A stretch of 64,000 nt of DNA from assembly GCA_023422565.1 (NCBI GenBank), contig JAFAGR010000077.1:1-64000 (forward strand), written 5' to 3'. Shown here one piece after another: positions 17,169-27,785 of this stretch. The notes under the pieces were generated by a model, which ran no database searches, was not told the origin of the DNA, and saw only the letters and a list, made by a program, of their open reading frames with translations. The translations under genes and the position numbers were made by a program. The stretch is from Bacteroidota bacterium (GTDB lineage Bacteria; Bacteroidota; Bacteroidia; Chitinophagales; Chitinophagaceae). Each line of letters starts with the position of its first letter. The first letter of the stretch is position 1.

Positions 17169-18263
17169 TTACAAATAACGAACAGGGTTGGTGTTCAGGC
17201 CCGTTTTAAGGACGGCAAAGTTAGGGAAATTTTGCAGCAAATGGTCAGCCAGCAGGTCAATGGTGAACTGTTCACTTTCATAGTGGCCAATATCCGCTAA
17301 AAGTATCTTCCCATCCGCATCAAAAAATTCGTGATATTTCACGTCTGCCGTCACATAAACGTCTGCTTTTGAGGCTATTGCATTTCCCAACAGAAACACT
17401 CCCGCGCCCCCGCAAAGCGCCACTTTTTTCACCTTTCTCCCCGTAAACGCTGTGTGCCTGATCACGCCGGTGCCAAATGTGTCTTTTAATTGCGCGAGAA
17501 AATCGGCTTCCGGCATCTCTTTCGGAAGTTCACCCACCATGCCCGAACCGGTTTCGGTAAATTCATTTTCAAGCGAGGAAAGGTAATAAGCCACCTCTTC
17601 ATAAGGATGCGCGGACTTCATCGCGGTCAATATTCCCTGTTTCTTCCAGCTTTCAAATATTACTTCTATTCTTACTTCTTTTTCTACGCTTCTCTCTCCT
17701 TGCTTTCCGGAAAAGGGCTGTGCAGATTCGCCTGGCTTAAATGTTCCTTCGCCTTCCAAAACAAAACTGCATTCGCTATAATTACCGATTTCACCGGCGC
17801 CTGCCTCAAACAGTGCATTCATCAACGCATCCTTATGGCTCGCCGGAACGAACACAACTAATTTCTGTAACATCGAGGGCTTTGGTGCAAGTATCCGCGT
17901 GTTTTGCAATCCTAACAATGCAGCGATCTTCGCGTTCACGCCATGCATTACATTATCAAGATTGGTATGTACCGCATAAATGGCAATGTCATTCTTGATC
18001 GCTTTAATGATCGTTTCCTCCACATAATTTTTGCCGGTGATCTTTTTCAAACCTTTGAAAACGATAGGGTGATGGGCCACAACAAGGTTGCACTTCTTTT
18101 TTATCGCTTCATCAATAATTGCAGGAAGTGCGTCTAAACAAACAAGAGCACCTGTACATTCCCAGTTTCCATTGCCTGTTATTAACCCGGCATTATCGTA
18201 TGACTCCTGCAACACAGGCGGGGCAAATGTTTCCAGGTTTTTTATGATATTTTGAATTAGCAT
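17169..18263 (-). CDS. Nif3-like dinuclear metal centre protein
   Basis: A 364-residue member of the NIF3/YqfO family (sometimes named GTP cyclohydrolase 1 type 2 homologue). It has the long form, in which a roughly 110-residue insert (about 135-250) splits the metal-binding core. Core ligands fit H-H-P (V-A-H-H-P-I-V-F) and H-T-N-L-D in the N-terminal half and the D-I-G-H-Y-E-S-E stretch near the C-terminus. Biochemical function of the family is not settled. It probably forms an operon with the zinc-ribbon gene. Confidence 0.9.
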   Translation of the reverse strand: MLIQNIIKNLETFAPPVLQESYDNAGLITGNGNWECTGALVCLDALPAIIDEAIKKKCNLVVAHHPIVFKGLKKITGKNYVEETIIKAIKNDIAIYAVHTNLDNVMHGVNAKIAALLGLQNTRILAPKPSMLQKLVVFVPASHKDALMNALFEAGAGEIGNYSECSFVLEGEGTFKPGESAQPFSGKQGERSVEKEVRIEVIFESWKKQGILTAMKSAHPYEEVAYYLSSLENEFTETGSGMVGELPKEMPEADFLAQLKDTFGTGVIRHTAFTGRKVKKVALCGGAGVFLLGNAIASKADVYVTADVKYHEFFDADGKILLADIGHYESEQFTIDLLADHLLQNFPNFAVLKTGLNTNPVRYL

Positions 18264-18353
18264 CTGATAAAATTAAATAATCTACCCAACACAATCGCGT
18301 TGCATAAAATATGAAATGAACTTTCTTACCTTTCAGTTTAATACAATCCACAT

Positions 18354-19217
18354 ATGATCCGATCATTTATTTTCATAATTATCTGCCTGACCATTGTTTC
18401 CTGTCAAAAGGAAACCGATTTCAATCAAAACCCTCTTCCACCAACCAATAACGACAGCATCTACCTTGACCGGATCGATATGGTTGAAAACGGCGATACG
18501 CCCCTTGTAATTTCATTTGTGTACGACAACAGGAAAAGAGTTGTCTCAATGGTTGAATCCGGCACATTAGGAGACAACCAAACCTTTCAATACTATTATA
18601 GTGGCAATGATACCATTCCGTATTTAATGCGTACGATAACAGATTATCCGGGTGCAACAGATACTTTGTGGACCTATCGTTACTACGATGCCGCAGGGAG
18701 AACGATAACAGATTCAAGCATCAGGTCCACTTTACTTCAGGGAACTTCGACGCCTGACGTCAACACCTATGTAACTCAATTTTCTTATGCCCCTTCTCGA
18801 ATCTTCTCCATAACTACGCTCATTCCTACACCTTTTAACGCGCCGTTTCAGGATGTAGACACTTCAGTTCTTGATGCGCGTGGAAATATTGTTCAAACTA
18901 AAACTTGGCGAACAATAAATGGAACGACAGCGTTACAGGCAACTTCAAACTTCACCTACGACGATAAGCCGCACCCTTTCACATTCATGACTAACTACAA
19001 AATGCACCAGGACATCCCAAGTGGTGAAACGATCTTTTTTGAATACTTTCCCGTAAACAACATTCTTACCCAGGTTGAAACCATGGACGGATTTCCCTCG
19101 ATGGATATCAATCAAAGTTTTCAATACACATCCAACGGTCTGCCATCAAGGGTCACCGTAAACGACCTTGGTCTTGGAGAAACCTGGACGCTATTATTTA
19201 AATACAAGGCCTTATAA
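18354..19217 (+). CDS. Hypothetical lipoprotein
   Basis: A 287-residue protein with a lipoprotein signal: M-I-R, an Ile-rich hydrophobic core and V-S-C with Cys17. The mature part has many Y-x-Y and D-N-R-K-R/D-A-A-G-R turns, reminiscent of YD-type beta-repeats found in DUF4595-like Bacteroidota lipoproteins, but I cannot assign a family firmly. A TACCTTTC box 20 nt upstream is one mismatch from the -7 consensus. The end lies 43 bp before the DUF2200 gene. Confidence 0.7.
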   Translation: MIRSFIFIIICLTIVSCQKETDFNQNPLPPTNNDSIYLDRIDMVENGDTPLVISFVYDNRKRVVSMVESGTLGDNQTFQYYYSGNDTIPYLMRTITDYPGATDTLWTYRYYDAAGRTITDSSIRSTLLQGTSTPDVNTYVTQFSYAPSRIFSITTLIPTPFNAPFQDVDTSVLDARGNIVQTKTWRTINGTTALQATSNFTYDDKPHPFTFMTNYKMHQDIPSGETIFFEYFPVNNILTQVETMDGFPSMDINQSFQYTSNGLPSRVTVNDLGLGETWTLLFKYKAL

Positions 19218-19260
19218 AAAGGTTTTCGATCGTAATTCTACAGATGATAAATTCCCGGCT

Positions 19261-19611
19261 ATGGATAATCAAAGAGTTTTCAAAATGTCCTTCTCAAGTG
19301 TTTACCCACACTACATAACGAAGGTTGAAAAGAAAGGCCGGACCAAAGAAGAACTGGACACCGTGATCTGCTGGCTGACCGGTTACCATAAAAAAACACT
19401 CGAAAAGCAAATCAACAATACGGTAAGTCTCGAAATATTTTTTGCCGAAGCGCCACAAATAAATCCAAACGCATCAAAAATAACAGGCCTCATTTGTGGC
19501 TATCGCGTGGAAGAGATTGAAGATGACTTGATGCAGAAGATCCGGTACATGGATAAATTGGTTGATGAACTTGCAAAGGGGAGGAAAATGGAAAAGGTGC
19601 TGCGTAGCTGA
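19261..19611 (+). CDS. DUF2200 family protein
   Basis: A 116-residue protein from the ATG at 19261, starting [18 protein letters not shown]. The [13 protein letters not shown] and C-W-L-T-G-Y blocks and the [11 protein letters not shown] stretch match DUF2200. No signal peptide or membrane segment. An upstream in-frame extension overlapping the lipoprotein gene is rejected because it lacks conservation-like features. Function unknown. Confidence 0.8.
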   Translation: MDNQRVFKMSFSSVYPHYITKVEKKGRTKEELDTVICWLTGYHKKTLEKQINNTVSLEIFFAEAPQINPNASKITGLICGYRVEEIEDDLMQKIRYMDKLVDELAKGRKMEKVLRS

Positions 19612-19720
19612 TATTTATAGTTCCTGGTTCGTAGTTCCCGGTTTGTAGTTAGTATAATTCGTAATTTTTAATTCTTAATTAATATTTCACCAATCGTAAT
19701 TCGCAATTCGTAAATCCATT
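19612..19720. repeat. AT-rich simple repeats
   Basis: Short degenerate units of the kind TTCGTAGTT, GTAATTCGCAATTCGTAA and TTAATTCTTAATT fill the gap before the carboxypeptidase gene. They resemble the low-complexity units of the mdh-efp gap. Confidence 0.5.
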
Positions 19721-21202
19721 ATGTATTCAACCTACGTTTCTCATCTTCAAAAGATCGCTGACCTGAAATATGCTTCGGCAGTTTTACAATGGGATCAGGA
19801 AACCTATCTTCCACAGGGCGGGAATGAGATCCGCGGCAGGCAGCTTGCTACATTAAATGAAGTTGCACATTCCATGTTTGTTGATGAAAAAACCGGCGCT
19901 ATAATAAAAGAAACGCTGGCAAAAAACGATTTAACCCCCGAAGAAAGAAGAAATGCGGAATTAAGCCTTGAAGATTATGAAAGGGCGGTTAAGCTCAGTC
20001 CCGCCTTTGTTAGAAAGATGAGTGAAGTGGTGAACAAAAGCTTTCACTCCTGGATAGCGGCGAGGGAGCAGAATAACTTTGCGGTTTTCGAAAGGCCCTT
20101 GCAGGAAGTGATAGAGGTGAAACGTGAAGAAGCTGAACAACTGGGCTATGCAAAACATCCCTATGATGCGCTGATGAATGACTACGATAAAGGCCTGACA
20201 ATTGAAAAGGCTGACAGAATCTTCGATGGACTTCGTCCGCAACTTAAAAACCTCCTTGATAGTGTTTCCTCACGGGAACAGGTAGACGATAATTTTCTTC
20301 GTGGCTATTTTCCGAAAGACAGCCAATGGAATCTTGGCATTGAGTTGCTAAAGAAAATGCATTTCAACTTTGATGCAGGCAGGCAGGATATCAGCGAACA
20401 TCCCTTCAGTACAAGTTTTAACGCGGGAGATGTACGACTTACAACACGCATAGACGAAAATGACTTTGCAAACATGACCTGGAGTTGCCTGCACGAAGGC
20501 GGTCACGGATTATACGAGCAGGGCCTTCCGATCGATCAATACGGGCTTCCTCTCGGCGAATACTGCAGCCTGAGCATACACGAGAGTCAAAGCCGGCTTT
20601 GGGAGAATTGCGTAGGAAGAAGCCTGCCTTTCTGGGAAGCTAATTATTCCCTCGTAAAAGAATTTTTCCCATCACAATTCAATAACATTAGTCTTCATCA
20701 ATTCTATAAAGCCATAAACAAAGTTGAGCCTTCTCTTATCCGAACAGAGGCCGATGAACTTACTTATCATTTCCATGTAATGATCAGGTATGAACTTGAA
20801 AAAAAATTGATCGGGAAAGAATTAGATGCGCGCGACATTCCCGCCTACTGGAATGAACAATATAAAAATTACCTCGGCATTACCGTGCCCGATGATAAAC
20901 GCGGCTGCCTGCAGGATGTGCATTGGAGCCATGGCAGTTTCGGCTACTTTGCCACCTACAGCATTGGCAGCCTCTACGCGGCTCAGTTCTTCAACGCAAT
21001 TGAAAAAGAAAATCCGAACCTTGCGGAAACGATGAGCAAGGGAGATACTTTACCGGTTTGGAACTGGCTTAAACAACATATTTATCCCTTTGGGCGTTAT
21101 TACCTTTCGGAAGATTTATGTAAATTGGCTACCGGTGAGCCATTGAACCCGGCACATTTTATTGCATATGCAACAAAAAAATATTCCGGCATCTACAGCT
21201 AA
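19721..21202 (+). CDS. Carboxypeptidase M32
   Basis: Metal-dependent carboxypeptidase of the M32 (Taq carboxypeptidase) family that trims C-terminal residues from peptides in the cytoplasm. It has 493 residues, the usual length. The zinc motif HEGGH is at 258-262 and the third ligand is probably Glu288 in S-I-H-E-S-Q-S-R-L-W-E-N; the family-typical H-P-F-S at 227-230 is also present. Mostly helical, no signal peptide. Confidence 0.94.
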   Translation: MYSTYVSHLQKIADLKYASAVLQWDQETYLPQGGNEIRGRQLATLNEVAHSMFVDEKTGAIIKETLAKNDLTPEERRNAELSLEDYERAVKLSPAFVRKMSEVVNKSFHSWIAAREQNNFAVFERPLQEVIEVKREEAEQLGYAKHPYDALMNDYDKGLTIEKADRIFDGLRPQLKNLLDSVSSREQVDDNFLRGYFPKDSQWNLGIELLKKMHFNFDAGRQDISEHPFSTSFNAGDVRLTTRIDENDFANMTWSCLHEGGHGLYEQGLPIDQYGLPLGEYCSLSIHESQSRLWENCVGRSLPFWEANYSLVKEFFPSQFNNISLHQFYKAINKVEPSLIRTEADELTYHFHVMIRYELEKKLIGKELDARDIPAYWNEQYKNYLGITVPDDKRGCLQDVHWSHGSFGYFATYSIGSLYAAQFFNAIEKENPNLAETMSKGDTLPVWNWLKQHIYPFGRYYLSEDLCKLATGEPLNPAHFIAYATKKYSGIYS

Positions 21203-21659
21203 GGGCCGAAACCTGCTGGCCATTTTAATGATTCCGGCAATTATTTTATTTACCGCCTCCACGCAAAGTTGCAAAAAAGGCACGCCGGAAATGGCGGAGA
21301 ATATCCTGGAGCAATATTTTGAACTGAATATTCTCAACAATGATTTCATTGTGAAGTATGCCATGGACACTTCAAACAACCTCACCGCTCAATACCATGG
21401 ATATATTTTCCGCCTTTACAGAAACACCCTTTACGACGGGCCTATGACAGCCGTAAAAGACGGAATCACTTACAATGGCACCTGGGCAAGCAACGAAGAT
21501 TATGGCAAACTTGTTATAAATCTTTCTCATCCTACAAACCCGAATGTATTCCGGTTCCTCAATCGTCAATGGCGGTTTACCCGGAAAGCTCTCCCCTTAA
21601 TGGAACTCGCCCCCTGGGGAAGTACCGATCCCAAGGTTTTACATATGGAAAGGCAATAA
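21168..21659 (+). CDS. Hypothetical lipoprotein overlapping the carboxypeptidase gene
   Basis: From the ATG at 21168 the protein has 163 residues: a positive N-region with K and R, a hydrophobic core and T-Q-S-C with Cys35. The start lies inside the last 35 bp of the carboxypeptidase gene in another frame. A start at 21228 would leave no positive N-region, so the overlapping start is favoured. The mature part (about 128 residues) contains W and Y in short strand-like runs. No family recognised. Confidence 0.65.
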   Translation: MQQKNIPASTAKGRNLLAILMIPAIILFTASTQSCKKGTPEMAENILEQYFELNILNNDFIVKYAMDTSNNLTAQYHGYIFRLYRNTLYDGPMTAVKDGITYNGTWASNEDYGKLVINLSHPTNPNVFRFLNRQWRFTRKALPLMELAPWGSTDPKVLHMERQ

Positions 21660-21763
21660 ATATGTTTTTTCTGACATAAGGATAAAATAAAGGATATAAA
21701 ACTGCGTTTATACCGTATCGGTGCAAACCGGTTATCCAATTATTCATAAAAAGCCCTAACCTT

Positions 21764-24700
21764 ATGTCCTTCAAAACACTGGTGAAAACCAGCGTTGCCT
21801 GTGTTATTTTGGTATTTTTTTACACCAAATCAACCGCCCAGTTACGCGCCGGTTTCTCTTCCAACGTCACCTCAGGATGTGCCCCCATCGTTGTTCAGTT
21901 TATTGATGAATCTACAGGCAGTCCAAATTTTTGGAAATGGGACCTCGGAAACGGAACAATTTCCTTTCTTCAAAACCCATCCGCAACCTATTTTACACCG
22001 GGAGATTATACGATTAAACTATTGGTGCAGGATGCTAACGGGCAGGATTCCGTTGCGCGTGTAGAATATATCAAGGTATACTCCAAACCTGCAGTTGATT
22101 TTTCGAGTTCGGCAAACACCGGTTGTTTTCCGCTCCCTGTGCAGTTCACCGACCTTTCAATACCAAACTCGGGAACGATAGTTCAATGGCAATGGGATTT
22201 CGGAGACGGTATCAGCAGCACCGATCAAAATCCTTCTCACACTTATCTTTCCGGAGGAAACTTCAACGTTTCTCTTCGTGTCACCAATTCTGAAGGTTGC
22301 GTAAATACCATTACAAGACCGAATTTTATCCGCATTTCGCAAGGCGTAACGGCCTCTTTCACGCATACAACCCCGGCAAACTGCAACTTTCCCGTAAGCA
22401 TAAGCTTTCAAAATACCTCTGCAGGCACGGGTGCGCTCAGTTACATCTGGAACTTTGGCGATGGAGGCACTTCCACCGACGAATCTCCAATACACAGTTA
22501 TAATTCAAGCGGCAGTTTCCCGGTGTTCCTTATTGTATCAAACAGTACCGGTTGTAAAGACACCATGCTGATTAATGATGCCATAGTTATAGGTTCGGTT
22601 GATGCAGACTTCAATGTTCCCGCAACTATTTGCGTAAATACGCCATTCACTTTTTCAAATATTTCCTCACCCTCAGGCGTAGACGCTTTTTGGGATTTTG
22701 GAGATGGTACCACGTCCACTGAAATTAACCCGGTAAAAACGTATACCGTTGCGGGTTCTTATGCAGTTACGCTCATCAGCAATTCAGGCGGATGTGCAGA
22801 TACAGTTAGAAAGAATATTACGGTGATCTCTCAACCCACCGCTGCATTTACGGCAAACCCGGTACAAAGCTGTAGTGTACCCGTAAACGTTAGTTTTACC
22901 AACACCAGCAGTAATGCATTAACTTATTTCTGGAATTTTGGAGACGGAACTACCTCCACAGATCCAAATCCCATACACCAGTACACTTCCGAAGGAAACT
23001 TTACGGTAACGCTCATCAGCACAAATTCCTCCGGCTGTTCAGACACTCTTGTTCAGCAGCAGATGATAGACATATCACTTCCCCAGGCAGCCATAAACGG
23101 GTTACCGCAGGAAGGTTGCGCACCTTTTGAATGGACATTTGAATCTACCGTGGTTTCATCCGACTCAGTAGTGGGCTACTGGTGGAATTTTGGTGACGGC
23201 ACCACTTCCACGCTACAAACACCAACGCACACCTTTACAGAAGGCGTTTACGATATTACCCTTGCCGTTACCACCGTTAAAGGTTGTACAGACACCGTGA
23301 CTGTTAGCCGCGGAATTAAAACCGGCAACAAGCCCGTAGCAAACTTTACCGCTACGCCGCTTCAAACCTGCGCATGGCGAAGCGTGAAATTCACTGACCT
23401 TACCACAGACACCGCGGACGCATGGCTTTGGGATTTTGGTGACGGAGGTACATCAGCCGTTCAAAACCCGGAATACAAATACAAAGACACCGGCTATTTC
23501 ACCGTGAAGCTGATCGTGTGGAATATGGGATGCTCTGATACGCTTGAAATTGAAAACTTTATTTATATCGATCCTCCGATCGCAAAAATGCGTATCGATT
23601 TTAACTGTGCCGCACCAATGACGCGCACTTTCACAGACAGGTCTGTAGGCGCAGATAGCTGGCTTTGGAATTTTGGCGATGGTAATACATCTACCGCTGC
23701 AAACCCTGTTCACACTTTTAGTACACCGGGTTCATTCCGGGTAACACTTGTGGCATTCAACAACACGACGGGATGCTCGGATACCACGAGCCGCACCATA
23801 CAGGTAATGGATGAACAGCCTCTTTTCCAGGCTTCAGATACTGTTGTCTGCCGCAACACCACGGTTACTTTCACCGGGCTCGCCAATCCGCAATTTGTTT
23901 CCGGTTACTCGTGGGATTTTGGTGATGGACAAACTGCAACGGGCAGCCCCGTAAACCATGTGTACAGAAATGCAGGCACCTACACGGTGAGCCTATTTTT
24001 GAAAACAGTTGATGGTTGCAGAGACACGCTTATAAAAACGAACTACATAAGAGTCAATGGGCCTACAGCCGCATTTGGATCAACCGTACCCGGCAGTTGC
24101 AAGATGAGCCCTATTGCTTTCCTTGACAGTTCAACAACAGATGGTACGCATGCGATTACCTCATGGACATGGAGCTATGGAGATGGTGTAACAGAATCAC
24201 TCAATGCACTACCTTTTGTACATACCTATTCCACACCGGGCAACTTCACCGTTTCCCTTGTAGTAACGGATACGGAAGGATGCCGCGACAGCATTTCAAG
24301 AAACAACCTTATAACGATTTCTAACCCGCGCGCAGCTTTCTCTTCACCCGATTCACTGACATGCCCGGGAAGAACAATTCGCTTCTCAAGCCATTCTTCC
24401 GGACCATCTCTCCAGCACTTCTGGAACTTCGGTGATGGAAACACAAGCACCGACAGGCACCCGACTCATGAATATGCGGCAGACGGAAACTATGATATCA
24501 CCTTACTGGTTATCGACCGCTATGGATGCAGAGATTCTATTACCAAACCCGCATACATTAAGATAGTAACTCCTGATGTGCAGTTTACCGTGAGCGATAC
24601 GCTGGGCACATGCCCGCCGCTTGTGGCAAATTTCACCAACCAATCTTCCAATTATATTTCAATGGTATGGGATTTTGGCGATGGCACTTCAACCACGCAA

Positions 24701-26557
24701 CAAAACCCTTCTCACTTCTATGCAACCCCGGGCAACTACCTTTCAAGCCTTACACTTACAGGGCCCGGAGGATGTACCGCCGTTAAAACGCAGAACATTG
24801 AGGTAAGAGGCCCGCAAGGAACATTCACCTACCGCGAAACCGTAGGCTGTGAGCCATTGACGGTAACCTTCAGAGCCGTTACAAGAGACCGGGTTTCTTT
24901 CATCTGGGATTTCAATGACGGAAACACCTTGAGTACTTTAGATTCCGTGGTTACGCATACTTATACAGTGCCCGGTTTTTACATTCCGAAAATGATTCTC
25001 ATAGACGCCGGCGGATGCATTGTGCCCGTGCGCGGCATCGACACCATTTGGGTGAAAGGCGTGAAGGTTAACTTTGAAATGAACCAGGCCCAGTTTTGTG
25101 ATTCCGGTTCGGTAAGGTTTAACAACACATCAACAGGAACTGAGCCCTTTGCTTCATACCTGTGGACCTTTGGCGATGGAAATACTTCCACCGACCCGTC
25201 TCCGGTACACAATTTCACACTTCCCGGAACATACTATCCAAAACTTCGTGTAACCACCGTTAGTAGCTGCAGCAAAGAAATGACTAGCCCCGTTCCGGTA
25301 AAGGTTGTTGCATCTCCCAAAGCTTCCTTCTCTCAAACCGCCAACGGATGTACGCCACTAACGGCAACGTTTAGCGGCAGTTTGAATGCGCCGGATACAT
25401 CTTCCTTAACCTGGAGCTGGAATTTCGGAAACGGACAAACTTCAAACGTGCAAAGCCCTGCTTCACTGGTTTACAGCAACTCAGGAACTTATAATGTAAA
25501 CCTGTATGTAACCAACAGCAGCGGTTGTACAGATACGGTTACCAGCACAATTCAATCTTATGCCATACCTGTAGTTAGCGCAGGCGATGATATGTTTGTT
25601 TGTGAAGGAACCGGAAAGAATATTACCGCTACCGGTGCAGCTACTTACAACTGGTCTCCGGCAACCGGCCTTAGCTGCGCGGATTGTGCAAGCCCGGTTG
25701 TGAATCCTGCAACAGATATGGTATACACCGTTACCGGAACAAGCGCAGAAGGCTGCAGCAGTTCAGATGTGGTAAACATTATGCTGCAAAGGCCTTTCCA
25801 CATGACTGCAGCGCGGGGCGATTCACTTTGCGCGGGCGGATCAATGAAGCTTGCGGCCTCCGGCGCACACTCCTATACCTGGACGCCTTCTGTAGGTTTA
25901 AGCAATCCAAACATTCCTGACCCAATTGCGAGCCCTTTAACCACTACAAGATATATGGTGGTAGGAACGGATGATAAAAATTGCTTTACAGATACGGCCT
26001 TTGTTCCGGTAAGAGTATTCCCGATACCAAGTGTTGAAGCGGGTGAAGATAAGACCATAAATGTGGGAACGGCTATTGACCTGGTGCCTGTTATTTCAGC
26101 CGACGTAACACGCGTAACGTGGAGCCCTACCGGAAGCATTTTTAGGAATGATTATCCTGCAATAACAGTAAAGCCGCGCGAAACTACGGTTTACACTGTA
26201 GATGTGACTAATGCGGGCGGATGTATGGCAAGAGATCAATTAAGAGTTACCGTGTTGTGTAATGATGCGAATGTATTTATTCCAAATACTTTTTCACCGA
26301 ACAATGACGGATCGAACGATGCATTCTACCCCAGGGGGCGCGGATTGTTCAGCATAAAAAGCATGAAGATATTTAACCGCTGGGGCGAGATAGTGTATGA
26401 AAGAAACGACTTCATGCCTAACGATGCAAATGCAGGCTGGAACGGCACTTACAAAGGAAAGCCACTAAGCCCGGATGTGTATGTATACATCGTGGAAGTA
26501 ATGTGCGACAACAACACCGTGCTGCCATTGAAAGGAAACGTGGCATTGATAAAATAA
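21764..26557 (+). CDS. Giant PKD-repeat protein with T9SS type B sorting domain
   Basis: A 1597-residue predicted surface or secreted protein. A signal peptide (about 1-26, ending S-T-A-Q) is followed by about 15 PKD repeats, each recognisable by a W-x-F-G-D-G core and spaced roughly 85-90 residues. Two or three further Ig-like units (about 1270-1500) with S-A-G-D-D and E-A-G-E-D starts precede a C-terminal gliding-motility-type sorting domain (N-T-F-S-P-N-N-D-G, F-N-R-W-G, W-N-G-T-Y-K-G). The last domain directs export by the type IX system. A PorP/SprF gene follows. Likely adhesin; no enzymatic domain seen. Confidence 0.9.
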   Translation: MSFKTLVKTSVACVILVFFYTKSTAQLRAGFSSNVTSGCAPIVVQFIDESTGSPNFWKWDLGNGTISFLQNPSATYFTPGDYTIKLLVQDANGQDSVARVEYIKVYSKPAVDFSSSANTGCFPLPVQFTDLSIPNSGTIVQWQWDFGDGISSTDQNPSHTYLSGGNFNVSLRVTNSEGCVNTITRPNFIRISQGVTASFTHTTPANCNFPVSISFQNTSAGTGALSYIWNFGDGGTSTDESPIHSYNSSGSFPVFLIVSNSTGCKDTMLINDAIVIGSVDADFNVPATICVNTPFTFSNISSPSGVDAFWDFGDGTTSTEINPVKTYTVAGSYAVTLISNSGGCADTVRKNITVISQPTAAFTANPVQSCSVPVNVSFTNTSSNALTYFWNFGDGTTSTDPNPIHQYTSEGNFTVTLISTNSSGCSDTLVQQQMIDISLPQAAINGLPQEGCAPFEWTFESTVVSSDSVVGYWWNFGDGTTSTLQTPTHTFTEGVYDITLAVTTVKGCTDTVTVSRGIKTGNKPVANFTATPLQTCAWRSVKFTDLTTDTADAWLWDFGDGGTSAVQNPEYKYKDTGYFTVKLIVWNMGCSDTLEIENFIYIDPPIAKMRIDFNCAAPMTRTFTDRSVGADSWLWNFGDGNTSTAANPVHTFSTPGSFRVTLVAFNNTTGCSDTTSRTIQVMDEQPLFQASDTVVCRNTTVTFTGLANPQFVSGYSWDFGDGQTATGSPVNHVYRNAGTYTVSLFLKTVDGCRDTLIKTNYIRVNGPTAAFGSTVPGSCKMSPIAFLDSSTTDGTHAITSWTWSYGDGVTESLNALPFVHTYSTPGNFTVSLVVTDTEGCRDSISRNNLITISNPRAAFSSPDSLTCPGRTIRFSSHSSGPSLQHFWNFGDGNTSTDRHPTHEYAADGNYDITLLVIDRYGCRDSITKPAYIKIVTPDVQFTVSDTLGTCPPLVANFTNQSSNYISMVWDFGDGTSTTQQNPSHFYATPGNYLSSLTLTGPGGCTAVKTQNIEVRGPQGTFTYRETVGCEPLTVTFRAVTRDRVSFIWDFNDGNTLSTLDSVVTHTYTVPGFYIPKMILIDAGGCIVPVRGIDTIWVKGVKVNFEMNQAQFCDSGSVRFNNTSTGTEPFASYLWTFGDGNTSTDPSPVHNFTLPGTYYPKLRVTTVSSCSKEMTSPVPVKVVASPKASFSQTANGCTPLTATFSGSLNAPDTSSLTWSWNFGNGQTSNVQSPASLVYSNSGTYNVNLYVTNSSGCTDTVTSTIQSYAIPVVSAGDDMFVCEGTGKNITATGAATYNWSPATGLSCADCASPVVNPATDMVYTVTGTSAEGCSSSDVVNIMLQRPFHMTAARGDSLCAGGSMKLAASGAHSYTWTPSVGLSNPNIPDPIASPLTTTRYMVVGTDDKNCFTDTAFVPVRVFPIPSVEAGEDKTINVGTAIDLVPVISADVTRVTWSPTGSIFRNDYPAITVKPRETTVYTVDVTNAGGCMARDQLRVTVLCNDANVFIPNTFSPNNDGSNDAFYPRGRGLFSIKSMKIFNRWGEIVYERNDFMPNDANAGWNGTYKGKPLSPDVYVYIVEVMCDNNTVLPLKGNVALIK

Positions 26558-26658
26558 AATTGAATAAAATTCAAACAATATCCTGAACCATCCATAATAA
26601 ACAACGCACAAGCACGTTTAATATCCAGGACTGCTAAAGTGCGGCAATCTGAAAATCC

Positions 26659-27690
26659 ATGAAAAAGACCATCTTATCCTTAGCCCTCGGCTTAGCTGCT
26701 TCAGCATATATGCCGGCCAATGCGCAGGATGTACACTTCTCACAAATTTTTGAAACACCACTTTTAAGGAACCCTGCACTTGCAGGATTATTCTCAGGCG
26801 ATGTAAGGCTTCAATCAGTTTATCGCACACAGTGGAACAGCGTTACAACGCCCTATCAAACGGCGTCTATTCACGGCGAATTTAAACTGCCTGTAGGCCA
26901 GGGAGATGACTTTCTTACCATCGGCGGACAAGTTGTTTACGACAAAGCGGGTACAGTTGCGCTAACCACAACACAATTACTTCCGGCCATCAACTATCAT
27001 AAATCATTAAGCGACGAAAAGAATGTTTACCTGTCCATAGGCTTTATGGGCGGATGGGTGCAACGTAAGCTTGATATGAGCAAGATGACCACCAACAGCC
27101 AGTTTGACGGCAACAATTATAATCCCGGATTGGGAACCGGCGAGGCACTTACAAGCCCTTCCTATTCATACATGGATGGTAGCGCCGGTATGAGTTTTCT
27201 GAGCCAGATCGGCGAGAATGAAGACAATAATCTTTTTGTTGGCTTGGCGTATCATCACTTCAACAGGCCGAAGAAATTATCTTTTTACAGCAGCACAGAT
27301 GTTGAAATGCTTCCGCGTTTGGTGGCATCGGGCGGCGTGAGAGTGAGCATTTCAGAAAGTTCATTCATAACATTCGAAGCCGATTATTCAAAGCAGGGAT
27401 CGCATACAGAAACAATGGGCGGTGCACTCTTCACATGGAAGCTGGGGGATTATGAAAATCCGCGTTATCTGTTTCATGCAGGAAGCTATTTCAGGTGGAA
27501 AGATGCATTGATACCGGCAGCAAAACTCGAATGCAGGCCGCTTGCAATTGCCGTGAGCTACGATGCAAACATTTCACCTTTAAAAACCGGGAGCCGTGGC
27601 CAGGGTGGTTTCGAACTATCTCTCACTTACCAAAAATTTATAAATTCTTACAATAGTTCCAGCGAGGCAGTTAGGTGCCCGCGCTTTTAA
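26659..27690 (+). CDS. PorP/SprF family outer-membrane protein, copy 1
   Basis: A 343-residue predicted outer-membrane beta-barrel of the PorP/SprF family, linked to type IX secretion and to anchoring of partner proteins. It has a signal peptide ending A-N-A-Q-D, then the typical H-F-S-Q-I-F-E-T-P-L-L-R-N-P-A-L-A-G start of the mature part and many alternating strands with G-G/Y-H turns. It lies 101 bp after the giant PKD gene, a pairing repeated at 38790-43363. A strong hairpin follows. Confidence 0.88.
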   Translation: MKKTILSLALGLAASAYMPANAQDVHFSQIFETPLLRNPALAGLFSGDVRLQSVYRTQWNSVTTPYQTASIHGEFKLPVGQGDDFLTIGGQVVYDKAGTVALTTTQLLPAINYHKSLSDEKNVYLSIGFMGGWVQRKLDMSKMTTNSQFDGNNYNPGLGTGEALTSPSYSYMDGSAGMSFLSQIGENEDNNLFVGLAYHHFNRPKKLSFYSSTDVEMLPRLVASGGVRVSISESSFITFEADYSKQGSHTETMGGALFTWKLGDYENPRYLFHAGSYFRWKDALIPAAKLECRPLAIAVSYDANISPLKTGSRGQGGFELSLTYQKFINSYNSSSEAVRCPRF

Positions 27691-27750
27691 CAATCCAACA
27701 AAAGAGTCCTGTAGAAAGATTTTTTGTTTTTATGGATTGTTTGGATAACC

Positions 27751-27785
27751 GGGGCTTCGCAGGGATGCGAGGCCCCCTTGTTTTT
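27751..27785 (+). terminator. Rho-independent terminator after PorP/SprF
   Basis: GGGGCTTCGCA (27751-27761) pairs with TGCGAGGCCCC (27766-27776), allowing one G-U pair, around a GGGA loop, followed by CTTGTTTTT. About 60 bp after the stop. The rest of the 320-bp gap to the next gene shows nothing else. Confidence 0.75.
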
